A stretch of 64,000 nucleotides of DNA from Tridacna crocea (GCA_943736015.1 OX031065.1:1371501-1435500); one strand, 5' to 3'. Positions 53,620-62,719 are shown, counted from the stretch's first letter. Translations and numbers: made by a program. Notes: a model not told the origin generated them from the sequence alone.

Positions 53620-53835
53620 CTAGACTTTTCAACAAACAGTCTATTGGGAAGGAAGCTATTTAAAACATTTAGGGAAAAGAAGATAACCTTGGGAGGGAGG
53701 ATTTGTGAAACACTTTGGACAACAAAGAAGAAAATGCTGGTGACCAGCATTTTCTTCTTTTTCTAAAAATGTTTCCAAAAACTTTATATACCTGGGTCAT
53801 TCTCGAAAACACAAGTAAGGAGTGATTTGTTAAAG
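53620..53835 (-). mobile_element. Decayed Fam1 hairpin
   Basis: AAAGAAGAAAATGCTGGTGA and CCAGCATTTTCTTCTTTTTC pair; tips largely lost. Confidence 0.55.
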
Positions 53836-53894
53836 TCTAAGGGAAGTAACCCTGAATGTTTTTTGTTTCAAGAATACGAAGCTTTCACTTGCAG

Positions 53895-53927
53895 TTATCT
53901 TTCTTGGGCGATGAAAAAGACACCACG
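53895..53927 (+). CDS. Putative second exon of the unidentified gene
   Basis: 33-nt exon, acceptor TTTCACTTGCAG, donor CACG|GTAAGT, phase 0 at both ends, encoding LSFLGDEKDTT. The upstream alternative acceptor (TTTCAAG) puts a stop in frame when joined in phase 0. Support rests on splice sites and phase only. Confidence 0.4.
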
Positions 53928-54317
53928 GTAAGTTGAATTTTTAAAATATTCATATCTTTATTTTTTTGTTCATTTAGTCGTTTTCAGCCATTCTTTAACC
54001 CATTTATCTATATTATATTATACCACAACCAGTTTTTAATCTTCACGCTAAAAATTAGCCCTGACGTTTGCAAAGTGGCTTCGATGACGACCGATAGAAA
54101 ATGCATTTTATTTCCGAGAGGCCATTAAAGAAATCGGCCAAGAAGTCACTGTTGTGGCATTTCCGGTTTTATATCAAAGTTTTCAGACGTACATGTATAT
54201 ATTTATCCCTTACGCAATATCTGTCTGTAATTTGTCTTTGTTTGCACAACTGATTAAATTCTTAAACATTCTACAATCTATCAAATTTTAACTGCTGTCT
54301 GGCAATAAGAATGTATC

Positions 54318-54600
54318 TTAACCCCTTACCACACAGCAAAATTCTGGACTTGTCCGATTTGAAAGCACTTGCTGACCACAATATGCTGCTTAGATTATGA
54401 TTTCTGCCTTTGATAGGGTAGAAAACATTGTGGGAAAAGGGAAAAAAATGAGGTTACCAGCATTTTCTTCTCTACCCACAATGTTTTCTTCCCTTTCCAA
54501 ATCAAATTTCATTTTTTTTTTCCACATTTTTTTTTTTTGTTGTCTGCAAATGCTTTCAATTTGGACTAGTTCAATATTTTGTCGTTTGGGAAAAAGTTAA
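54318..54600. mobile_element. Fam1 fold-back isomer A-A (283 bp)
   Basis: TTAA both ends; left A half (AAAATTCTGGACTTGTCCGA, AAAGCACTTGCTGACC), right A half reversed (TGTCTGCAAATGCTTTCAAT, TTTTGTCGTTTGGG). The hairpin is partly decayed. Confidence 0.83.
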
Positions 54601-55014
54601 ACCTGTTTTGCTAAAGAATGGCTCAAATTTTTTTGGTACGATAGGTATCTGTATAATTATTTCATAGAAAAAATTACCTGATTTATCTCCCTTTAGCTGC
54701 ACCAAGTGAGAGACTTTAACCCTCCAGAACCCCTTTGTGATTATGGTTACCTACGTGGCCACTGTAAATCAAGATCAGATTGCACAAAAACACCAATCTG
54801 ATCTCTGATCAACACTGTCCACTTTGATAAATCTCCACAGGCAAATGCAAACATGAAATTACAAGAATCTTGGTTTTCATTTACAATTATTGAAAGTGTC
54901 TGTCAGGTTTTTTAGGTGCCTTATGGGTTAAATTGAAGCGAGGTCGAAGCTATTCCTTTTACAATGCAGAAAAACACTTTTGAAAACATTGTGGGTAATT
55001 GAGAAAATGCATTT

Positions 55015-55375
55015 TAGAAAAGTAGTCAGTGGCTTTGGAAAGAAAGTTGTGTCAGTAATGGTGTGAGAAAAGCAAAGAAAACATGGATGCGTCAGAGACT
55101 GCCATGATATGACCTAAGCTGTTAATTCTTTACCACATGGCAGAATTTGAGAGCTATCCAAATACATTTAGCATTTGCAGACCATAATTCCATGATGGCT
55201 CAAATGACGCATTTATTTTTTGATAGAGTAGAAAACTTTGTGGGAAAAGGAGAAAATGCTGGTTACCAGCATTTTCTCCTTTTCCCACAATGTTTTCAAA
55301 AAGGCTTCTTCCTCAGAATCATTAAAAGTTGTCATTGTGTGGTAAAGGGTTAAAATGGCGTTGAACTTCAGTACA
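55015..55375 (+). mobile_element. tRNA-derived SINE, type V, truncated and split by a MITE
   Basis: GAAAAGTAGTCAGTGGCTTT to CTAAGCTG, then the MITE, then AATGGCGTTGAACTTCAGTA. The 60822 copy shows the unbroken GCTGTTAAAATGGCGTT. Confidence 0.85.
55122..55353 (-). mobile_element. Fam1 MITE (232 bp) inserted in a SINE
   Basis: TTAA 55122-55125 and 55350-55353; perfect palindrome; A half diverged (GATGGCTCAAATGACGC). Confidence 0.92.
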
Positions 55376-55429
55376 AAGATATACACTTATCATCAAATGA
55401 TGGTTGCATAATTCTTTTCTTCTTTTCAG

Positions 55430-55522
55430 TGGAAACACAACCAACATGTCCTATATTCAATAGCAATCTTTGAGCAACTATTTCAATACAGCCAATCTGC
55501 ATTTGAAGATCACTCAATGGAG
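55430..55522 (+). CDS. Coding exon of an unidentified protein
   Basis: 93-nt exon between a very strong acceptor (TTCTTTTCTTCTTTTCAG) and a strong donor (GAG|GTAAGA), phase 0 both ends; the other two frames are closed. It encodes WKHNQHVLYSIAIFEQ then LFQYSQSAFEDHSME, an amphipathic, probably helical stretch without a motif I recognise. It is not within any repeat. The phase fits the putative exons at 53134 and 53895. No further exon was found downstream in the window, so the 3' part may be missing or hidden. Function unknown. Confidence 0.65.
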
Positions 55523-55570
55523 GTAAGAAAACGGAGGACATTTATCAACCACACTCTGATAAAAAGGGGT

Positions 55571-55794
55571 TTAACTCTTTACCTCACAGTCCCTACTTTT
55601 ACCAACCCTGATAAAGAAAGCCTTAGAAAACATTGGGGGAAAAGGAGAAAATGCTGGTAACATTTTCTCCTTTTCCCACAATGTTTTCTACCCTTTCCAA
55701 ATCAATTTTTAATTTTCAACCACATTTATTTTGTCGTCTGCAAATGCTTTCAATTTGAACAAGTCCAAAATTTTGTCATTTGGTAATGAGTTAA
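55571..55794 (+). mobile_element. Fam1 MITE (224 bp), loop shortened
   Basis: TTAA both ends; AATGCTGGTAACATTTTCTC lacks the CCAGC of the right loop. Confidence 0.85.
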
Positions 55795-55816
55795 ATGTAA
55801 CTCGGAATAGGAAATT

Positions 55817-56010
55817 TGCCATTACCACACAATCCCTGATGAACCTGACAAAGAAGCCTTTGGAGAATATTGTTGGTAACCAGCATCTTCTCCTTTTCCC
55901 ACAATGTTTTCTACTCTTCACAAAACAAATTTTAAAAATTCATTGACTTTATTTTGTCGTTTACAAATACTTATGATTTGAACAAGCCTAAAATTTTGTC
56001 ATTTTGTAAT
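55817..56010 (+). mobile_element. Fam1 MITE, left arm lost
   Basis: GAATATTGTTGGTAACCAGC; A half ends TTTTGTAATGTTA. Confidence 0.7.
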
Positions 56011-56124
56011 GTTACAAGCAAGGCATTGCATAAATAGGGATCAATAAAATACAACCGACTCACTCATGAGGTAGACTCGTCCTTGAATATGTAGAAAGTT
56101 TACAAATGGCAAAAAGTTTTGATG

Positions 56125-56225
56125 CATGTCAGCCTGTGAGGATTGGGCAGGCTGATAATGTTGATACTGTTTTGCAGATGCATTAACCCCCGTTTTCACA
56201 GAGCATGTTTCACATTTATTATGAA
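56125..56225 (+). repeat. Bivalve-type repeat fragment
   Basis: CAGCCTGTGAGGATTGGGCA then GATGCATTAACCCCCGTTTT and CAGAGCATGTTTCACAT. Confidence 0.55.
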
Positions 56226-56233
56226 AAAGTTTA

Positions 56234-56385
56234 AAAATCTATTGGACTTGTCCCCCAAATTTAAAGCGTTTGTAGGCCACAAATTGGATTTGACTCAAGT
56301 CTTGAGACTTGTAAAAAAATTGGTATAAAACATGGACAAAAAAGTAAATACTAGTTACCAGAATTTTCTTAAATTCCCATAATCT
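56234..56385 (-). mobile_element. Old Fam1 fragment
   Basis: A half (TTGGACTTGTCCCCCAAATT, AAAGCGTTTGTAGGCCAC) and part of the hairpin (ACTAGTTACCAG). Confidence 0.5.
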
Positions 56386-56386
56386 T

Positions 56387-56607
56387 TCTTTACTCCATAG
56401 ATACTCATTTTGACACATCAACAACAGACAGCTTTTGAAAACTTTGTGGGAAAAGGAGAAATTGCTCGTAACGAGCAATTTCTCCTTTTCCCACGATGTT
56501 TTCCACTCAATCAGATATTTGTATATTTGTCCATATTTTTGACATCAAATCTTTATTTGCTGCTGAAATGGAAGAGCCTCAAATTGGCATATCAAGTAAA
56601 GGGTTAA
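56387..56607 (-). mobile_element. Hybrid MITE: Fam2 short half and loop, Fam1 stem
   Basis: Starts TTTACTCCATAGATACTC (Fam2 short half). Stem GTGGGAAAAGGAG is Fam1, loop GAAATTGCTCGTAACGAGC is Fam2, and the long half is unlike either. Right TTAA 56604-56607. Confidence 0.78.
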
Positions 56608-56934
56608 AGCACTTTCTTCATGGTTGATCTGACACAGAATTGTAAGGCAAATGGTTAAAGATAATTGCCGGTAGAAAATCTTTTTTGGACACTAGATTTA
56701 TCATTTTCAAATTCTTCTTCCTTTTCTAACAATATTTTAATCATTCTTTGGAAGTGTTGCTAAAACAAGGATGGTTTTTGAAAGAGTTAAATTTTTATCA
56801 GATATCGAATATTCTAGAAAAAAAAAAACAAATCAAAATACTATCATATAATAACTTGAATCAAAATTTCACTGAATATCTTACATATTTAGAGAAACGT
56901 TAGCATGATGCTATCTACGTGAAAGAATAACATT

Positions 56935-57290
56935 ACGGTATCTCCCGTTAGATGGCATTCTATAAAATTTAATCATTTATCTAATTTGGGCATCCTGGGT
57001 ACAGAACCGAATGACTTTCCTACGTGACAGCTGTTACTTTGAATTTCAAACTAAAATAAACGTTTACTCTATAAAACCTTGTGCGATTCACTCGGCTATG
57101 ATCAGCAGTTTTGAGAAATCTGAAGCTAAAACAGGCCCGTTTTTTTCCTCAAACATATTGATAAAAGCCATTTTATCCATTGCTACTTTATAGCGCATAG
57201 TGCTATAGTCTCCCCGATATCGGGGAGAGTGATGCGTCATATAAGACAGGTAGAATCTTCGAAGAATATAACATGTGCAGACAAGGGAAA
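56935..57290 (+). repeat. Repeat R, copy 4, in the 3' flank of the homeobox gene
   Basis: CGTTAGATGGCATTCTATAA to TCTCCCCGATATCGGGGAG and AACATGTGCAGACAA. It ends about 45 bp from the homeobox stop codon, so the minus-strand 3' UTR probably enters it. Confidence 0.75.
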
Positions 57291-57334
57291 GAATCATCAA
57301 TTTTGGCCAATCAAAAGGCGTATTTAGCAAAGAT

Positions 57335-57611
57335 CTACTCGTTATGGTAATATATCACGTGACTTCCGGTATCAGTGCTGTAGTAAGAAACATCCGGGTA
57401 GTCCTTTTTGAGTCTCCGCCTTGCGTTAGCAAACCATGTTGACACCTGTGTCAAGGTCATTTTTGCCAGTACAGCGAGCATGATTTTCTCTGGTTTAGAT
57501 GGGTACGGGTTCTTTTTGTGTTGCAGTAGCCATAGTTTCAGTGCGCTCGTGTTATCCTTCTGTTGCAGTCTTCGTATGTAGTCGGTATCTGGTTGTGAGT
57601 ACATGTGGAAT
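57335..57611 (-). CDS. TALE homeobox gene, exon 3 (Iroquois-like homeodomain, stop)
   Basis: Acceptor on the minus strand is CATTTTCCCCCAG, phase 2 (one base completes the preceding codon). The exon encodes 91 residues and ends at TAG (57337-57335). The homeodomain spans about residues 69-128 of the predicted 147-aa protein. It has the three-residue loop extension (NPYP), Ala at position 50 and the recognition helix [15 protein letters not shown], identical as far as I recall to Iroquois proteins; [13 protein letters not shown] also matches Irx closely. Only about 19 residues ([19 protein letters not shown]) follow, with no IRO box, whereas Iroquois proteins are usually several hundred residues. 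The product should be a sequence-specific nuclear DNA-binding protein. Spiralian-specific TALE (SPILE) genes are the likeliest relatives; a divergent Irx duplicate is the alternative. Confidence 0.93.
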
Positions 57612-57682
57612 CTGGGGGAAAATGTATGTTATATATTAGTCAGAAAGTACGGTTGGTTTGGTGCTTCTACAAAAGGTTTCGA

Positions 57683-57915
57683 CCCATGTCAGCCTGCACG
57701 ATCCGCACAGGCTGATATCGGTCGAAACCTTTTGCTTTTCCAATATTCTGCAGTTCCAAGAACCACTCTACCTCAAAGTATACTTGGTTGCTAGTTGCTA
57801 CCTAAAATAGATCTTATGGATCCGTGACTAGGCCTATGTGATGACCCGGTTGGTATTATCCATCACGTAATTGCATTAAGCCCCGTTTTACCAGAGCATA
57901 GCTCATATCTGTCTA
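57683..57915 (+). repeat. Bivalve-type repeat fragments
   Basis: TGTCAGCCTGCACGATCCGC / GCACAGGCTGATATCGG palindrome and ATTGCATTAAGCCCCGTTTT. Confidence 0.6.
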
Positions 57916-57934
57916 GATGTACAATCACTACCAA

Positions 57935-58163
57935 ACAACTCTTTACCAAACAACAAAATTATAGACTGGTCCAAATTGAAAGCATTTGCAGATGAAAAAA
58001 TAAATGTGACTGAAAAATTAAAATTTTTGTGAGGAAGGGTTGAAAATATTGTGGGAAAAGGATAAAATGCTGGTTACCAGCATTTCCTCCTTTTCCAACA
58101 ATGTTTTCAAAAGGCTTCTTTCTAAGGGTCGTTATAAGTCGGGATTATTTGGTCAGGGGATAA
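57935..58163 (-). mobile_element. Fam1 MITE (229 bp) in homeobox intron 2
   Basis: Target sites decayed (ACAA, ATAA); arms GTGGGAAAAGGA / TCCTTTTCCAAC. Confidence 0.85.
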
Positions 58164-58484
58164 ATACTGGTTTTTAACATTTTACGGAAGCCACGTTTTC
58201 AAACATTGTTCCAAGGGAAGCCAATGCATATAAAAGCAATAGCCTTCCGTTCATGTTTTAATTGATTATCACCTGCTTTACTTTTCGGTTTACGGTCAAA
58301 ATGGTGGCATCCGGACCATGGCACCCATCTTTCTAACTGCTGTTTCATACTAGTATAGACAGTTTTGTTAATCTTATTTGTCTAGATCTCGTGTAGTTTT
58401 TATCAATGTATTGCGATCAACAACAACAACAAAAGAAAATCCCAGTCCTGCTTTCTTCTTCAACTATAACAAGTTAAGGACATC

Positions 58485-58740
58485 CAAACTGAGTTCGAAT
58501 CCTCACCTCGAACGATTTCTTTTCTGGGTCTGATTATAGTTGGTACGACCAGTTTCATTCCCCTCTTACCGTTGCCCATTGTTTCGACGATGTTATGTTT
58601 GAAAGCAGCCAGTGGCTCGAGACCAATACCGTGTACAGTACTGGTAAGATAAACCCCAGGAAAGCATGAATAGGTGTACTGGTCACTGCGATATATCTGG
58701 ATTAATGTCGAAAAGGGTCTTTTAACAGCATAAAAACAAA
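58485..58740 (+). mobile_element. tRNA-derived SINE, type W, diverged
   Basis: GAGTTCGAATCCTCACC B box, AAGCAGCCAGTGGCTCGAGA and CCCAGGAAAGCATGAATAGG. Confidence 0.7.
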
Positions 58741-58772
58741 GCAAACTGCGACTCGAAAAAATTCCACGGGTC

Positions 58773-58935
58773 CGCATTCATCAACATTTGATAATTGCTT
58801 TCTAATTTTATTCCCAAGAATCATCTAAATTTTCAAGTGACACAGTTTCTGATTGGTCAAACCAACTACCTATCAGAGATGGTGTTACTTTGAGACTGAC
58901 AATGCTATTTAGAATAGTTGGTGAATGCAGATGCC
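58773..58935. mobile_element. Family S palindromic element, diverged
   Basis: GGTCCGCATTCATCAACATT and AATAGTTGGTGAATGCAGAT mirror each other; inner GTTTCTGATTGGTCAAACC. Confidence 0.6.
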
Positions 58936-58989
58936 GTCATAGAAAGGTAACTGTACATGCCATTATGCCGTATAAAGAGCAGAGCTTAC

Positions 58990-59069
58990 ATGCCCGTGTA
59001 GGGATCTGTGCAGGTTGTAAATAAACATGATGGTTGGGAACCCAATACATTTGTCAGCGCATACTGATT
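58990..59069 (-). CDS. TALE homeobox gene, exon 2
   Basis: 80-nt minus-strand exon between acceptor GATTTATGCTTGCAG and donor GGGCAT|GTAAGC. It begins in phase 0, as the exon 1 end requires, and leaves two bases, as exon 3 requires (AT + A gives Ile). It encodes 26 residues, NQYALTNVLGSQPSC then LFTTCTDPYTG, with no recognised motif. Other frames break up or fail the phase test. The length of 80 nt (2 mod 3) is what joining the other two exons needs, which is the main evidence that it is real. A GA/GACA microsatellite lies just upstream in intron 1. Confidence 0.75.
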
Positions 59070-59105
59070 CTGCAAGCATAAATCACATCAAAACTTTTAT
59101 TCGAG

Positions 59106-59109
59106 GGGG

Positions 59110-59155
<46 letters not shown>
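59106..59155 (+). repeat. GA then GACA microsatellite
   Basis: GAGAGAGAGAGAGAGAG followed by nine GACA-type repeats; 37 bp from homeobox exon 2, near its acceptor. Confidence 0.95.
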
Positions 59156-59229
59156 GTATTATTTTTAGAAAATAGCAAAATAAATAAAGGTTACCAAACC
59201 TATTTTACCTAAACACATAGCCTCCAGGT

Positions 59230-59390
59230 CCTGTATTCACCAACCATTTTTGAGAATATTCTTGGTCTTATTCTCCAAGGTTTTCTAAATTTGTAAGTAA
59301 CACAACTTCTGATTGGCTAAACCATTCGGTTTAGCCAATCAGAAGTTTTGTTACTTACAAATGCAGAAAATTCTGGATTTTCAGTGTAAC
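59230..59390. mobile_element. Family S palindromic element, right end truncated
   Basis: CCTGTATTCACCAACCATTT start; GATTGGCTAAACCATTCG and GGTTTAGCCAATCAGAAG form the central palindrome. Confidence 0.65.
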
Positions 59391-59699
59391 ATAGCCAGGA
59401 CGAATTTTCTTATCTTTGAGAAAAGATTTTGTGATGTCATGTATAGGAGTTGGCAATGGGATAAAAGTGTAACAAGTCAAGGGCAGATGTTATTAAATTA
59501 GCAAGCATTTGGCGAGCTAAATAACATTTTTTTCATAACGAGTTCAATATTTTTTATTTCATACGCCAACGGATGTCAGATTCTTTTTTTATCACATAAC
59601 GATATTTTACAAACAGTAGATACGAAGATGTAAAAACTAGTCTACCACATGATTCTGTTGGTTTTAAAGATAACATTGATTTCGTTCTTTGTACAATAT

Positions 59700-59772
59700 C
59701 ATACCAAGGCTGTGGTGAATAATGTCGCCCCAAGGCGAGGTGGCGATATGATCCACCACAGCCTCGAACAAG
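59700..59772. repeat. Palindrome of ~60 bp
   Basis: AAGGCTGTGGTGAATAATGT and GATCCACCACAGCCTCG pair around GTCGCCCCAAGGCGAGGTGG. Confidence 0.65.
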
Positions 59773-59839
59773 TTTCCAAGTCCCGTGCCACCTGACCATA
59801 CAACAAATTTATCAAACTGCAAAGTTTTACCATCCTATC

Positions 59840-60815
59840 CACGGTGTAGGACCGGAAGTGTACAGTGTTTGAGATTGTGTGTCACTTGGGAGTCTGTACA
59901 GCGGTGAAATGTCACTTGGTCGTTGAAAATTGCTATCATACGGTAAGTCAAGCTGGTGATTTTTCATTTATTTTGATAGCTATTATAAAACCTTCATATC
60001 CAGTTGTTTGTTTGTTAATCATAGACCGTATCAAGAACACTCATGTGCTCTGAAAAGCTTTCCTGGAGATATGGGGATGACTTGATCATGTAACCATACT
60101 AAAATACAGATGATTTTGCCTAAAAACAACGGGGTATTTTGTTTGATTAATCATCCTTAAAAGCTTTTTTTGCTGAACGGAAAATGTATAGACAGTTTCT
60201 TTATTCACTTTTGTTTGAAAACATGTAAAGAATTGGTAACAAAATCGACAACAATCCTCCTAATCGTTCGTTTAAAATGGCATGTCAACATAGGGAATTT
60301 GTACTGTCACTTGATAGGCTATTGTACAGTCACTTGAGATCTACACTATTTTATACAAGTGACAGTACAAAATTCTGTTGGTAGACATGCTGGAATTTCG
60401 TCATTTTAATCGCTTTTAAGGTCACAACTTGGAACTTGTTGATGAAAAGAGAAAGCAGACACATCGGCAGACCTTTTAATCGTAGAAAGAACTCTCTCGT
60501 GTGCGCTAAAGCGAAAATTCTGCTATTTTTTGTAGTCGAAAATCATTTGAATTTTCTCACATCAAGGTGATCAAGACATTCTTATTGCTACAAGGAGGTT
60601 GCATATTGCACGATCAGGTGCCTGGCATGTTTAATATATATCAAAAGTACAAGTGGATGGAAAGAATTCATTCAAATATGAAAATAAATGAAAAAATATT
60701 AACTTCACTTACCGTGGAAACACAGTTTTCTAGAATCAAGTGACATTTCGCCACTGTACAGACTCCCAAGTGACATACAATATCAAACAATGCACACTTC
60801 CGGTCCTACACTGTG
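59840..60815. mobile_element. 976-bp TIR element with ~85-bp inverted ends
   Basis: Left CACGGTGTAGGACCGGAAGT and right ACTTCCGGTCCTACACTGTG, with similarity continuing through GTCACTTGGGAGTCTGTACA. Flanked by CTATC on both sides (59835-59839, 60816-60820). The inner part has a second inverted pair, GTACTGTCACTTG / CAAGTGACAGTAC. No transposase frame. Lies in homeobox intron 1. Confidence 0.82.
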
Positions 60816-60821
60816 CTATCG

Positions 60822-61098
60822 CCCGCCCGGGTGGCTCAATGGTGAGCGTGTCCGACTCATTTTCTGGTGGTTGTGAGTTCGATACCCGGTTGGGGCGAAC
60901 TTTCTTTCAGACGTATTTTCGCCTCTCACCTCTGTTGAAGCATGTGAGCAAAGTAGTCTGTGGCTTTGGAAAGAAAGTTGTAATAGTATTGGTTTGAGAA
61001 GGCCAGGAAACACATGTGCGTCACTGACCGCCATGATATGACCTTAGCTGTTAAAATGGCGTTCAAACCAATACAACCAACAACCAACCAACCATTCT
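60822..61098 (+). mobile_element. tRNA-derived SINE, type V, best copy
   Basis: GCCCGGGTGGCTCAATGGTG head, GTTGTGAGTTCGATACCCGG B box, complete body and tail GACCTTAGCTGTTAAAATGG, ending CAACCAACCAACC. Supplies the empty-site reference for the 55122 insertion. Confidence 0.85.
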
Positions 61099-61099
61099 A

Positions 61100-61596
61100 A
61101 CGTTCGTTAAACAATTAACCTGTTTTTGGTTTAAAAAATTTAGTTCGTTGACGAAGTAGAATTTCCCTTCTGAATGCCTCAGTTCAATGAAAACTGACAT
61201 CATATATTTATACAGCTAAAATATTTTTGCTCAATTTTAACCGACAAGAAATTCCTTTGAGGTATATCTTGAAATTATTTGTTGATACTTTCCTTAGTTT
61301 CCAGAAAAGGCAGGTAATTATCATCTCCCTTTGAAATGAGAATAAAGGGGTTTTAGATTTATAAATTTCAATTCTCAGAAGGAAAAAAATGGAAAAAAGA
61401 GGCTCGGTTAAAGAAGTACAGCAATACTCATTTTTAATCTCAACAAATTTTGTAGGATAATATTATAGTGGAAACGGCTGTTTTCCATTACGAGTCCACT
61501 ACCTTAAATAAACTCTTTTTTGTCAGTGCATGACATCGCTGTTGATTTCACATTTCGATATTTTTTATTTTTAATTGTATACTAAAAAATGCTTAC
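61100..61596. other. Homeobox intron 1, proximal part; no other feature seen
   Basis: AT-rich, no MITE copy; short A and T runs only. Confidence 0.45.
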
Positions 61597-61683
61597 CATC
61601 GCATAGTCCTTGGTAAGGTCGATTAAGTCTCTGGGTTGGTCCTCGGCGTTCTGTGATTCCCTCCCAGACTGGGATGCTGCCAT
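61597..61683 (-). CDS. TALE homeobox gene, exon 1 (start codon)
   Basis: On the minus strand an ATG in good context (AAACCATGG) opens 29 codons and ends at donor ATG|GTAAGC in phase 0. An in-frame TGA lies 23 codons upstream with no other ATG between, so this start is well defined. The sequence MAASQSGRESQNAEDQ then PRDLIDLTKDYAM is polar and probably disordered. LIDLT resembles a SUMO-interacting motif (inference). It joins exon 2 in phase 0 to complete a 147-residue reading frame of 444 nt including the stop. The three introns-exon boundaries are all GT-AG. Confidence 0.75.
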
Positions 61684-61879
61684 GGTTTGTTTGCTAAACC
61701 CAGTTTTAGATGCCTTTAATTTTAGAGAAAATTTTAAATCCTCTAGATTTCAAACATGCAAAAGCTCGAATACAGCGATTAGTTCCTTGCAAGACAATAT
61801 AATGTCATACATACTTTTTCACTTTGAAAGAATTCGCAGACTACAGATAAAATACGTTTTAAATGATCTTATTTGTCGC

Positions 61880-62010
61880 AGAAAAGGAATACAATCGTGT
61901 GGTAAAAGGGTAAAAGAAGAAAATATTGGTGACCAGAATATAACCAGCATTTTCTTCTTGTCCAGTGATTTCAAAAGCCTTTTCTTCCTAACGCAGAATA
62001 GTTTAGTAAG
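61880..62010 (-). mobile_element. Fam1 hairpin fragment
   Basis: AAAAGAAGAAAATATTGGTG and ACCAGCATTTTCTTCTTGTC with a duplicated loop; open frames crossing it are not genes. Confidence 0.5.
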
Positions 62011-62117
62011 AAGGTTTCTCTTTTACCCAAAGACAAATGATTCTGATTTTTTTCTTCAGATTACAAACATACGGTGCCTTTGCAAATAAAAATGATTTTT
62101 AGTCATAGATAATTAAC

Positions 62118-62386
62118 GGTTTTTTCCCAGACAAAAAAAAAGTAGACTTGTCAAAATTAAAAACACCTGCAGACGACAAATTAACCCATTACCACACAGC
62201 TCCTACTTTTGACGACCCTGAGAAAGAAGCCTTTAGAAAACAAATGGTAACCAGCATTTTTTTCCTTTTCCCACAATGTTTTCTACCTTTCACAAAACAA
62301 ATTTCAAATTTTCAGTCATTTTGTCCTCTGCAAATGTAAAATCGATTTGAACAAACCTAAAATATTTTCATTTGGTAACAAGTTAA
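62118..62386 (+). mobile_element. Fam1 MITE (62181-62386) inserted in an older Fam1 A half
   Basis: The older A half (AGTAGACTTGTCAAAATTAA, CCTGCAGACGACAAA) is cut at TTAA 62181; the newer copy has lost its left arm (GAAAACAAATGGTAACC) and ends at TTAA 62383-62386. Confidence 0.75.
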
Positions 62387-62480
62387 GTGCTAGTCAAGTT
62401 GCGGTTGAGATTTATGTTGGACAGGGTCAGAAAATAATCAGGAAAAAAAAGAAATTCTCTGGATTGATTTCTCAATCATT

Positions 62481-62711
62481 TTAGACCCATTTTAATTGTG
62501 AGAGATGATTAGGAAGGTTGAGAAAATTGTAGAGATCAAATGAACTAGAACAACTATCTGAGCTCTCGCTAGGTGGTGGACCAGGATTCGGATGGACATC
62601 GCCTGATTTTAATATCAAAAGTATAATCACGACTGACGAAGGCAACAAACAAGATACCATAACACACCGAATAATAACTTCATGCAATACTACTGCCAAC
62701 TGAGTAAACAA
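62481..62711 (-). pseudogene. Non-LTR retrotransposon 5' fragment with 2A-like motif
   Basis: A 76-codon minus-strand frame has a hydrophobic stretch (VVIILLILKSG) followed by GDVHPNPGP, then a Ser/Pro-rich linker and YNFLNLPNHLS before a stop. NPGP-ending 2A-like motifs occur at the N-terminus of many invertebrate CR1/L2-type LINE proteins, just before the endonuclease. Here His replaces the usual Glu of D(V/I)ExNPGP. The endonuclease and reverse transcriptase are absent, so the element is dead or partial. The motif is at 62577-62600. Confidence 0.7.
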
Positions 62712-62719
62712 AAATCTTA

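Noticed and set aside
54697..54790. Possible exon after TTTATCTCCCTTTAG
   Set aside because: The acceptor looks good, but the open sequence runs into the dispersed GATCAGATTGCAC palindrome and has no donor in phase.
61610..62089. 159-codon plus-strand frame
   Set aside because: It is antisense to homeobox exon 1 and then crosses a MITE hairpin; no motif and no splice support.
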